Assembly (NCBI GenBank): GCA_902373525.1
Contig: CABKMN010000146.1
Coordinates: 1 to 5,488 of the forward strand
DNA from: an uncultured Bilophila sp.
Lineage (GTDB): Bacteria > Desulfobacterota > Desulfovibrionia > Desulfovibrionales > Desulfovibrionaceae
Direction of reading: 5' to 3'
Length of the DNA stretch: 5,488 nucleotides
The first letter of the stretch is position 1. Each line of letters begins with the position of its first letter. Positions 1-5,448 of the stretch are shown in pieces. The notes below the pieces were generated by a model, which did not search any database, was not told where the DNA came from, and saw only the letters and a program-made list of their open reading frames with translations. The position numbers and the translations under genes are program-made.

Positions 1-6
1 GGGTTT

Positions 7-56
7 GGGGAGGGGGAAGGGAAACTTTCTCCAGAAAGTTTCCCTTCCCCCTCCCC
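7..56. terminator. Long perfect inverted repeat, probable rho-independent terminator
   Basis: Arms 7-30 and 33-56 are exactly complementary (24 bp) around a CC centre; in RNA a few central pairs would open to make the loop. The hairpin starts 7 bases past the HAD phosphatase stop. The only T-run next to it (59-63) lies on the plus-strand 3' side. The classic terminator orientation therefore serves a plus-strand gene arriving from left of the window. On the minus strand the hairpin is preceded by A-rich sequence and followed by AAACCC. It probably separates convergent units and may also stop or protect the minus-strand mRNA. Confidence 0.75.
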
Positions 57-62
57 CATTTT

Positions 63-710
63 TCAGTCCTTCCCCGCCGCCAGCTCTTCGAGCCATGCGT
101 TGAGTCCGAGGAGGTCGGGTCCGTGGGGGCAGGAGGCGTTTTCGAAGAAGGCGCCGCGCCCGTAGAAGAGGGTTTCGGCGGCTTCGGCGGCGTCGCTGTC
201 CGTGGGGGCGTCTCCGACCATGACGGCGTCGGCGGGATCGATGCGCTCCTTGCGGACGATGCCCTTGAGCAGCTCCGCCTTGGCGGGCGGCGTGCCGCAG
301 ATGCCGGTGAAGTAGCGGGCTAGGCCGCGCCGTTCGAGCACGGACTCCAGTTCGGCCTGCGGCGTGCCGGAGCAGACGTACAGGGGCACGCGCCCGTGCC
401 AGCGTTCCAGCACGTCCATGATGCCGGGCACGAGGGGCGCGTTGAGCACGTTGTCCAGCGCAGAGGTCACGAATCGGGCGCACAGGTCTTCCATTTCTTC
501 GGGCGTGATTTCCCGATGGAAAACTTCACGATAGAGCCACGCGAACTTTTCGCGGCGGCTCACCCCGCCGTGCAGGGCATGGTAGAGCAGCAGCCGGTCG
601 CGCGCTTCCGCGCCGAGGGGCTCCGCCGCCTGCCCGAACGCCTTGGTCTTGGCGTCCACGGATTCGAGGAGCACGCCGTCGCAGTCGAAGACGATGAGCG
701 AAAGGGCCAT
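63..710 (-). CDS. HAD-superfamily hydrolase, phosphoglycolate-phosphatase-like
   Basis: The 215-residue protein is a soluble HAD phosphatase with a helical C1-type cap. Visible motifs are motif I DCDGVLLES (nucleophile D9, acid D11), motif II in YVCSGT (S114), the motif III lysine in PPAKAE (K144) and motif IV GDAPTDSDAA (D167, D171). The cap lies at about residues 17-90. All catalytic positions are intact and the length is normal for the family. The ATG lies one base after the stop of the D-2-hydroxyacid dehydrogenase gene. Its GGAGA ribosome site sits inside the end of that gene, so translation is probably coupled. By analogy with KdsC-type steps in ulosonic-acid pathways it may remove phosphate from a sugar-acid intermediate, but it is not a KdsC orthologue by sequence (KdsC lacks a cap). 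The substrate cannot be read from sequence; a general phosphoglycolate or sugar-phosphate phosphatase is the alternative. Confidence 0.9.
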   Translation of the reverse strand: MALSLIVFDCDGVLLESVDAKTKAFGQAAEPLGAEARDRLLLYHALHGGVSRREKFAWLYREVFHREITPEEMEDLCARFVTSALDNVLNAPLVPGIMDVLERWHGRVPLYVCSGTPQAELESVLERRGLARYFTGICGTPPAKAELLKGIVRKERIDPADAVMVGDAPTDSDAAEAAETLFYGRGAFFENASCPHGPDLLGLNAWLEELAAGKD

Positions 711-711
711 G

Positions 712-1623
712 CTAGTCTCCGGGGCACAGGACGGCGAGGAGGTTCCTGATCGTGTCCGTTTCCATGATGATCCGGGCTTCCTTGGCGTAGGAGCCGATGT
801 GCGGGGTCAGGATGACGTTGTCCATGTCCTTGAGCGGGCCGTCGTAGGGTTCCTTGGCGTAGCAGTCGAGCGCCGCGCCGCCGAGGTGTCCGGCGGTGAG
901 CAGGCCGAAGAGGGCCTTCTCGTCGATGAGGCCGCCACGGGCGATGTTCAGCACGAAGCTGCCGGGACGCATGAGCGAGAGACGCCCGAGATCGAGCAGC
1001 GGCGCGCCGCTTTCCATCTTGGGGCAGTGCAGGGTGATGATGTCGGCCCAGCCCATGAGCTCGTCGAGGCTCAGGCGGGCGTAGCCGGGAACGTCGGCGA
1101 AGGGATCGTGGTAGCCGACGTTCACCCCGAACGGTTCGAGGAGGTGCGCCACGGCCTGTCCGATCTTGCCGAAGCCCACGATGCCCACGTTCTTGCCGTA
1201 CAGGAGGTTGCCCATGCGCTTCTTCCAGACGCCGGAGCGCAGTTCGCGGTCCTGATGGGGGACCTGCCGGAGCAGGGTGAGGATGAGGCCCACGGTCAGT
1301 TCGGCCACCGCCAGCGTGGGGCCGTCCGGCGTGTTGCGGACTTCGATGCCCTTTTCGGCGGCATAGGCGCGGTCCACGCTGTCCATGCCGGTCCCGCAGC
1401 GCGAGATGACCCTGAGGGTGGGCACGGCGTCCATGACCTTGCGGGTAAGCGGCTCGGTTCCGGCGGCGACGCCGTCGCACCCGGCGAGAATCTGGATGGC
1501 CTCCTCTTCGGTCAGGGCGCGGCCCTTGTCGTTCATGACGTATTCCACGCCCGCCTGCTGGAGCAGCTTGAGCGGCTCGTCGCTGTACCGGGCGAAAGAA
1601 GAAGTGGTGATGGCGATCTTCAT
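712..1623 (-). CDS. D-isomer-specific 2-hydroxyacid dehydrogenase (phosphoglycerate-dehydrogenase-like)
   Basis: The 303-residue NAD(P)-dependent oxidoreductase interconverts a D-2-hydroxyacid and a 2-keto acid. The N- and C-terminal parts form the substrate domain, and about residues 100-275 form the Rossmann domain. Visible signatures are VGIVGFGKIGQ (G150, G152, G155), the acidic residue in YHDPF (D173) that follows the second strand and suggests NAD preference, and the catalytic set R229 (NIARGG), E258 (AKEP) and H275 (TPHIGS). It is a short form without the ACT or other regulatory domain seen in many SerA proteins. The start at 1623 is preferred because AAGGA lies 9 bases upstream. An in-frame ATG at 1647 has no ribosome site and would add an unconserved-looking eight-residue tail. 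It sits 63 bases after the acyltransferase gene and directly before the HAD gene. The substrate is unknown: it may supply or consume a three-carbon or sugar acid for the neighbouring pathway, or act in a separate serine-like pathway. Confidence 0.9.
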   Translation of the reverse strand: MKIAITTSSFARYSDEPLKLLQQAGVEYVMNDKGRALTEEEAIQILAGCDGVAAGTEPLTRKVMDAVPTLRVISRCGTGMDSVDRAYAAEKGIEVRNTPDGPTLAVAELTVGLILTLLRQVPHQDRELRSGVWKKRMGNLLYGKNVGIVGFGKIGQAVAHLLEPFGVNVGYHDPFADVPGYARLSLDELMGWADIITLHCPKMESGAPLLDLGRLSLMRPGSFVLNIARGGLIDEKALFGLLTAGHLGGAALDCYAKEPYDGPLKDMDNVILTPHIGSYAKEARIIMETDTIRNLLAVLCPGD

Positions 1624-1632
1624 GGCGAAACA

Positions 1633-1637
1633 TCCTT
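1633..1637 (-). promoter_or_regulatory. Ribosome-binding site deciding the dehydrogenase start
   Basis: AAGGA on the minus strand lies 9 bases before the ATG at 1621-1623. It lies downstream of the alternative ATG at 1645-1647, which has no purine-rich site before it. This fixes the start at MKIAITTSSF. Confidence 0.7.
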
Positions 1638-1686
1638 TTGGCTGCATGGGAAACGGCGTTCCGACGTGCGGGGCGACGTTGGCGAA

Positions 1687-2256
1687 TCAGTCCTTGCGGC
1701 GGCTGCCGATGGGCCGCGCGGGGACGCCCCCGACGATGGCGTAGGGCTCCACATCGCGCGTGACCACGGCGCCCGCGCCGACCACGGCCCCGTGCCCGAT
1801 GCGGGTTCCGGGGGTGATGGTGCAGTTGGCCGCAATCCAGACGTCATCTTCGATGACGATTTCTCCGTACAGGTGCCCCTGTAGCATGATCGGCTTTTCA
1901 AGGCTATCAAAACAATGGTTGGCGGCGCGCAGGACGGTGCCCGGACCGACGGCGACCTGTCTGCCGATGCGGATGAGACCGCCCGAGGCGTCCGCGGTCA
2001 CGCCGGGGCTGAGCGCCGCGTCCTCGCCCATTTCCAGCGTCCCGCCCTCGGCGTAGAGCTGGCAACCCCGGCCCACGCGCACGCCGTCCGCAAGGCTCAT
2101 GTTGTTGCAGCCCTGCATGGCGAGGCCGGTTCCGAAGCGGACCTTGCCGCATTTTTTGAACAGGGGCCGCCAGAGGAGCAGGCGCGCGCCCATGCCCGCC
2201 GTCGTGGGAATCCACGCCAGCGCCGCGACGGCGAGTTCTTCGAGAAAGCGTTTCAT
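1687..2256 (-). CDS. Left-handed beta-helix O/N-acyltransferase (LbH, hexapeptide repeat family)
   Basis: The 189-residue protein has a hydrophobic or amphipathic N-terminal stretch (about 8-32) and then hexapeptide-type repeats from about residue 38 to 165. The family hallmark segment IEDDVWIAANCTITPG (135-150) is followed by IGHGAVVGAGAVVT and the closing YAIVGGVPARPIG. H114 in AANHCFD matches the catalytic histidine of maltose/galactoside and polysaccharide acetyltransferases. These enzymes act as trimers in the cytoplasm and move acetyl, or another acyl group, from acyl-CoA to a sugar hydroxyl or amine. The length is normal for a WcaF/NodL-type enzyme. The ribosome site GGAGG is 9 bases before the ATG. 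It is the first gene of the downstream unit and fits a role in decorating a surface sugar. The acceptor and the acyl donor cannot be told from sequence. Confidence 0.9.
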   Translation of the reverse strand: MKRFLEELAVAALAWIPTTAGMGARLLLWRPLFKKCGKVRFGTGLAMQGCNNMSLADGVRVGRGCQLYAEGGTLEMGEDAALSPGVTADASGGLIRIGRQVAVGPGTVLRAANHCFDSLEKPIMLQGHLYGEIVIEDDVWIAANCTITPGTRIGHGAVVGAGAVVTRDVEPYAIVGGVPARPIGSRRKD

Positions 2257-2624
2257 GGGGATATGCCTCCGGCGGGCGGGACGTCGCCCCGCACCCGCAA
2301 GGGAGCGGCGCGCCCTTGACCCGGCTATGGGTTGCTGATGGGCGGAGCGGCGCGGCCATCTCGTCTTTGGCGCGCGTCCCCCGGCGTTTTATGGAAAGGC
2401 TGCGTCATAGGAAAGGGCTGAGGCCTTATTGCTTGAGGTTCCAAAGGAATGACCAATGCAATCCTTACCTATGGAATCCGCCGATGGAAAAACCGGAGAA
2501 AAAGGCTGCCGTTTCACCATACTATGGAGATGAAACAGCCGCATCCTGTGACAGCGCCTAGGGAAAAAGGCGGGTCGGCGACAAGAAACAAGGGAAAGCC
2601 GCCGCGCAGCCTCCCCTTGAGCCG
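2257..2624. other. Gene-free region upstream of the acyltransferase gene, probable control region
   Basis: No convincing gene is seen; the short open frames here have no ribosome site or recognisable motif. Bases 2401-2520 are about 48% GC, clearly lower than the flanking genes, as expected of a promoter region. Minus-strand -10-like stretches occur (for example CATAAA near 2388-2393), but none has a good -35 at the right spacing, so no promoter is called. A small inverted repeat (CAAGGG at 2298-2303 with CCCTTG at 2313-2318) would form a hairpin in the leader just before the acyltransferase gene. Confidence 0.5.
2499..2540 (-). terminator. Bulged hairpin followed by T5, terminator or attenuator
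   Basis: On the minus strand, GGCT plus GTTTCA (2540-2531) pairs with TGAAAC and AGCC (2516-2511 and 2507-2504), leaving a three-base bulge. An inner CCAT/ATGG stem closes on a three-base loop. TTTTT (2503-2499) follows immediately. It lies about 185 bases past the cytidylyltransferase gene and 240 bases before the acyltransferase gene. It could be a second, back-up terminator for unit A, or an attenuator if unit B transcription starts upstream of it. Confidence 0.6.
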
Positions 2625-2703
2625 AAAAAACTGGGTTGGAGAGGGGACGCATGCCGCGCCGGAAGGTTCGGGAGAGGGAGCGTTCCCCCTCTCCTCAAAC
2701 CGG
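2625..2703 (-). terminator. Terminator after the cytidylyltransferase gene
   Basis: Arms 2680-2694 and 2638-2650 (minus strand GGAGAGGGGGAACGC with GCGTCCCCTCTCC) pair over about 13 bp with a two-base bulge. Weaker pairing continues outward (CCGGTTT with AACCCAG). T6 (2630-2625) follows. A shorter competing hairpin uses 2687-2694 with 2671-2678, because GGAGAGGG occurs twice on the plus strand. The position 20-30 bases past the stop codon suits the end of the aldolase-epimerase-cytidylyltransferase unit. Confidence 0.65.
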
Positions 2704-2724
2704 ACGTTCATCCTCTCTTGCGCG

Positions 2725-3495
2725 TTACTTCGTGTAGCTGATGCGCAGGGCGTCGTCCTTCATCATTTCGCGGACGCGTTCGAGGTCTTCCTGCGTATCG
2801 ACGCTGAGGGTGCGCTTGTCGGTGGGGACCATGCGGACCTTTTCGCCGTGTTCGAGGATACGCATCATGTCCACGGATTCGATGATTTCCAGCGGGGATT
2901 CGGACATGGCGTTGAACTTGAGCAGGTAGTCGCGGCGGAAGGGGATGATGCAGACCTGCTTGTGCATGGGCACATGCGGGGTTCCCTTCTTGCGGGACGG
3001 GATCGGCTCGCGGGAGAAGTAGAGGGCGTCGCCGTTGAGGTCGGTCACGACCTTGACCTCGTTGGGGTCCTCGAACTCCTCTTCGGTGGCGAGATCGGCC
3101 ATGAGGTTCACGACGTTGATGGACGGGTCCTTGAGCATGGGCTCGACGGCGGCGTCGATCATGTCGGGGGTGATCATGGGTTCGTCGCCCTGCACCATCA
3201 CCACGATGTCGGCGCGCTGTCCGGTCATTTCCTCAATCTTGAGCATGGCTTCTGCGGTACGGGTCGTGCAGCGCACGTGCGTGTCGGCGGTCATCACGGC
3301 CTTGAGCCCGGCGGAGGCGGCGTAGTCCATCACCACCTGATCGCAGGTGGCGATCCATGTGGAGGTGAGGTTTTTGCACATGCCGGTGCGGATGGTGACG
3401 TGTCCGACCATCGGGATGCCGTGGATGTCGGCGAGGGGTTTGCCGGGGAAGCGGCTGGAGCCCATGCGGGCGGGGATGACGGCGATGATATTCAT
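2725..3495 (-). CDS. CMP-Kdo-synthetase-like cytidylyltransferase (KdsB family, divergent)
   Basis: The 256-residue cytoplasmic nucleotidyltransferase is expected to join CMP from CTP to the anomeric hydroxyl of a 2-keto-3-deoxy sugar acid. The N-terminal nucleotide loop IPARMGSSRFPGKPL (7-21) carries R10, R15 and K19. VQGDEPMI (101-108) supplies the metal-binding D104, and SVDTQEDLERVR (231-242) supplies the second metal aspartate D233. NEVKVV and ALYFSREPIP are also typical of the family. Three places depart from KdsB. The usual HxSGT(D/E)R sugar-binding motif reads HVRCTTR (73-79). The HxGxYxYR segment reads HKQVCIIPFR (178-187). LEQLR near the end reads VDMMR (208-212). Changes concentrated at sugar-side motifs, with an intact nucleotide side, suggest a sugar acid other than Kdo. 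AGGAG is 6 bases before the ATG, and the gene starts 22 bases after the epimerase stop. It is the last gene of its unit. Confidence 0.88.
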   Translation of the reverse strand: MNIIAVIPARMGSSRFPGKPLADIHGIPMVGHVTIRTGMCKNLTSTWIATCDQVVMDYAASAGLKAVMTADTHVRCTTRTAEAMLKIEEMTGQRADIVVMVQGDEPMITPDMIDAAVEPMLKDPSINVVNLMADLATEEEFEDPNEVKVVTDLNGDALYFSREPIPSRKKGTPHVPMHKQVCIIPFRRDYLLKFNAMSESPLEIIESVDMMRILEHGEKVRMVPTDKRTLSVDTQEDLERVREMMKDDALRISYTK

Positions 3496-3517
3496 GAGAA
3501 TCTCCTGAAAAAGGGGG

Positions 3518-4435
3518 TTAGTCTTCCTTGTCCACCATCAGGTAGCCGCCGAGCTCCTTGAGGTCGGGGTGCAGTTCCTGATGGATTTCTTCCATGACCT
3601 TGAGCACGCCCTGACCGAGTTCGGTGGACAGGTGCGGGGTCATCTTGCGCCCCACCTTGGGCATGAAGGCGTACGGCGTGATCTGGTAGTGCCCGCTGTT
3701 GGGGTCGTGCTGGTAGTTGATCTTGATTTCCCTGCCGAGCATTTCGCCGATCATGCGGAACAGATCGCCGACCTGCATGGGCTGGTCGCCGGTGAGCACG
3801 ATGTTCTGGTTGGCGTATTCCGGCTTGAGGATTTCCACGGTGCTGAGGGCCGCGTCTTCGACGTGGATGTATTCGCGCAGGGCCGTGGGCGCGCCGTAAT
3901 AGGTGATTTCGCCCTTTTCCAGCGCCTCGGCGACGAAACGGTTGATGGCGTTGCGGCGGTCGGCGCGGGGGCCGTAGAGCGAGCCGTAGCGCAGGATCGT
4001 GTATTCCAGGCCGAACATGTCGTGGTAGTTTTCGATGTACAGTTCGCAGGCCTGCTTGCTGCACCGGTAAAAGCCGCCGGACTTGCCGTACACGTAGAGC
4101 GTGCTGGCGAAGACGTACCGCCTGACCCCGGCCTTGCGGCAGGCTTCGAGCAGGATGACGTTCCCGAGGACGTTGATGCGCGCGGTTTCCACGGGTTTCT
4201 GATTGGATTCGCCGATGTCGGCGAGGCCCGCGAAGTCGAACACGGCGTCCGCGCCGCTCACCACGGTGTTGACGAGGTCCTCGTCAAGCAGGCTCCCCGT
4301 GACCATCTTCTGATCGGGGCGCAGGTACGGAGAGGGGCGCAGGTCCACGATGGTGACGTCGTGCCCGGCTTCGGAAAGTTTGTCGCACACATGCGATCCC
4401 AGAAAGCCGGAACCGCCGAAAAACACGATTTTCAT
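3518..4435 (-). CDS. NAD-dependent epimerase/dehydratase (extended SDR family)
   Basis: The 305-residue enzyme acts in the cytoplasm, probably on a nucleotide-linked or free sugar. It oxidises the sugar at C4 or a nearby carbon and then epimerises, dehydrates or reduces it. The Rossmann motif GGSGFLGSH (G7, G10, G13) opens the protein, D31 ends the second strand and suggests NAD, and FAGLAD (68-73) matches the family's HLAA position. The catalytic set is S111 (FASTLYVYG) and YRCSK (Y123, K127). ILRYGSLYGPRAD and REYIHVEDAA are also typical. The loop between the catalytic Ser and Tyr is short. The ribosome site is weak: AGGA 9 bases before the ATG. The gene lies 94 bases after the aldolase gene, with a hairpin between them, and 22 bases before the cytidylyltransferase gene. 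The nucleotide sugar cannot be predicted; 4-epimerase, 4,6-dehydratase or reductase activity are all possible. Confidence 0.9.
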   Translation of the reverse strand: MKIVFFGGSGFLGSHVCDKLSEAGHDVTIVDLRPSPYLRPDQKMVTGSLLDEDLVNTVVSGADAVFDFAGLADIGESNQKPVETARINVLGNVILLEACRKAGVRRYVFASTLYVYGKSGGFYRCSKQACELYIENYHDMFGLEYTILRYGSLYGPRADRRNAINRFVAEALEKGEITYYGAPTALREYIHVEDAALSTVEILKPEYANQNIVLTGDQPMQVGDLFRMIGEMLGREIKINYQHDPNSGHYQITPYAFMPKVGRKMTPHLSTELGQGVLKVMEEIHQELHPDLKELGGYLMVDKED

Positions 4436-4490
4436 ACGGAACTATCCTACGGTTTGCCGCGCTCCGGGAAACTTCGGAGGCGGGAGGGTT

Positions 4491-4523
4491 CGGAAAGGCG
4501 ACGCCGTTGCGGTCGCCCTTCCG
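4491..4523. other. Intercistronic hairpin between aldolase and epimerase genes
   Basis: Arms 4491-4502 and 4512-4523 pair over 12 bp with one G-U wobble in the minus-strand RNA and a nine-base loop. It begins 7 bases after the aldolase stop. No T-run follows on the minus strand, so it is not a standard terminator. It more probably stabilises the 3' end of the aldolase message or lowers downstream expression. Confidence 0.55.
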
Positions 4524-4529
4524 TATTCG

Positions 4530-5288
4530 TTAGCGTTTGGGGCAGGAGCAGCCGTGCAGGAGGAAGACCGCGTCGATGCCGTAGGCGATGAACTTGTAGC
4601 CGTCGGCGATGCACTTGGCGAGGCGTTCGGGTTCGGGCTGGACCACATGATTGCCCATCGCCATGCCGTGGCGTTTGCAGGTTTCGTTGATGCGGTCCAT
4701 GACGGCGACGAAATCGGGGTGGTCGAACTGCCCGGTCAGGCCCATCGATCCCGACAGGTCGTAGGGTCCGACCATGATGGCGTCGAGGCGGGGATGGGAC
4801 AGGATGGCGTCGAGCTGTTCCACGGCGCGGATGTGTTCGATCTGCGCGACCAGCAGGATGTCCCCGGCGACGTTTTCGCGGTAGGCGTCGAAGTCCCTGC
4901 CGTACATGTTGGCGCGGGAATAGCCCACGCCCCGGCTGCCGCCCGCGTCGGGGTACAGGGCGAGGCTGATGGCCCGGTCGAGCTGTTCGCGGGATTCGAT
5001 CATGGGGAAGATGAGCCCCTGCGCGCCGGAGTCCAGCGCGTCCTTGATGGGGCGCAGTTCCGCCTGCGCGATGCGCGCGAAGGGCAGGGAACCGCCCCGC
5101 TCGATGGCCCGGAACACGTCCGGCAGGACGGCCCGCGTGAACGCGCCGTGTTCCATGTCCGCCGCCACCCAGTCGTAGCCGGAGGCGCCCATCACTTCCG
5201 CGACGTCCGCCGAGGGGAATTGCAGCCACGTGCCGATTGTGGCCCGCCCGTCGCGCATCATCGTCCGTATTTCCCGTGCCGTTTTCAT
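4530..5288 (-). CDS. HpcH/HpaI-family class II pyruvate aldolase
   Basis: The 252-residue TIM-barrel enzyme is expected to be metal dependent and to join pyruvate to an aldehyde reversibly, giving a 4-hydroxy-2-keto acid. The family catalytic set is intact: H47 in ADMEHG, R72 in FARI, E151 in AQIEH (metal) and D177 in VGPYDLSGSMG (metal). GLIFPMIES (91-99) and SRGVGYSRAN (118-127) are also typical. The length matches HpaI, GarL and RhmA. The start at 5288 is chosen because AAGGA lies 7 bases upstream and MKTAREI is the usual family opening. An in-frame start at 5393 would add 35 residues that look like translated leader. The C-terminal tail HGCSCPKR has two cysteines that I do not recognise from the family. 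It is the first gene of its unit and lies upstream of a CMP-sugar synthetase homologue, which points to biosynthesis of a 2-keto-3-deoxy acid rather than the catabolic role usual for the family. Confidence 0.88.
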   Translation of the reverse strand: MKTAREIRTMMRDGRATIGTWLQFPSADVAEVMGASGYDWVAADMEHGAFTRAVLPDVFRAIERGGSLPFARIAQAELRPIKDALDSGAQGLIFPMIESREQLDRAISLALYPDAGGSRGVGYSRANMYGRDFDAYRENVAGDILLVAQIEHIRAVEQLDAILSHPRLDAIMVGPYDLSGSMGLTGQFDHPDFVAVMDRINETCKRHGMAMGNHVVQPEPERLAKCIADGYKFIAYGIDAVFLLHGCSCPKR

Positions 5289-5419
5289 CGAAGCGTCCTT
5301 TATGGTTTGGAACCGCTCCCCGCTGGGGCCGAGCGGTCCGACAATCGGCCCAGCCGAGTGAATCCCTTTTCGGAAAAGACCTTTTCGGCGCACGGTCCGC
5401 AGGCCGCCGCCAGCCTGCG
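5289..5419 (-). promoter_or_regulatory. Leader of the aldolase gene with repeats and hairpin
   Basis: If the promoter at 5420-5448 is used, the leader is about 120-125 nt. It holds two direct copies of CCTTTTCGG (5365-5373 and 5380-5388, plus strand) with GAAAAG between them, so CTTTTC/GAAAAG inverted pairs form in two overlapping ways. A hairpin has arms 5312-5318 and 5331-5337 (7 bp, ACCGCTC with GAGCGGT) and an inner CCC/GGG stem. Either could affect transcription or translation. No known riboswitch is recognised. Confidence 0.4.
5296..5300 (-). promoter_or_regulatory. Ribosome-binding site deciding the aldolase start
   Basis: AAGGA on the minus strand lies 7 bases before the ATG at 5286-5288. 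It falls inside the extended open frame that begins at 5393, which supports the shorter 252-residue protein. Confidence 0.75.
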
Positions 5420-5448
5420 ACTATAAACCCGCCCGTTCCCGCACGCAA
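5420..5448 (-). promoter_or_regulatory. Candidate sigma70-type promoter for the aldolase unit
   Basis: On the minus strand, TTGCGT (5448-5443) and TATAGT (5425-5420) are separated by exactly 17 bases. The -10 matches consensus at five of six positions and the -35 at three of six, including the leading TTG. It stands in the GC-rich stretch about 130 bases before the aldolase start. No other pair of this quality was seen in the window. Confidence 0.55.

Noticed and set aside
1..56. Insertion-sequence or CRISPR repeat end
   Set aside because: There is a single inverted repeat, with no transposase, target duplication or repeat array. A hairpin just past a stop codon is better explained as a terminator.
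643..1884. Long plus-strand open frame of 413 codons opposite the dehydrogenase and acyltransferase genes
   Set aside because: It is antisense to genes with clear catalytic motifs. Its translation is rich in Gly, Ala, Val, Asp and His with no family motif, as expected of the complement of GC-rich coding DNA.
2316..2561. Possible 81-codon small gene on the plus strand in the intergenic region
   Set aside because: It has no ribosome site, no recognisable motif, and it runs through the hairpin at 2504-2540.
2449..3561. Plus-strand open frame of 370 codons over the cytidylyltransferase gene
   Set aside because: It is opposite a gene with intact family motifs. The His/Gly/Asp-rich translation is typical of an antisense shadow, and no ribosome site is seen.
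63..5288. Phosphonate biosynthesis cluster (cytidylyltransferase, 2-hydroxyacid dehydrogenase and HAD hydrolase also occur in those)
   Set aside because: No PEP mutase is present. The TIM-barrel enzyme carries HpcH/HpaI residues (H47, R72, E151, D177), not the PEP mutase signature, and the cytidylyltransferase is KdsB-like.
5289..5393. Extended N-terminus of the aldolase starting at 5393
   Set aside because: The extra 35 residues do not resemble the family, and a good ribosome site stands directly before the internal ATG at 5288.
4350..5426. Plus-strand open frame of 358 codons over the aldolase gene
   Set aside because: It is antisense to the aldolase gene, which has a complete active site; the frame has no motif of its own.
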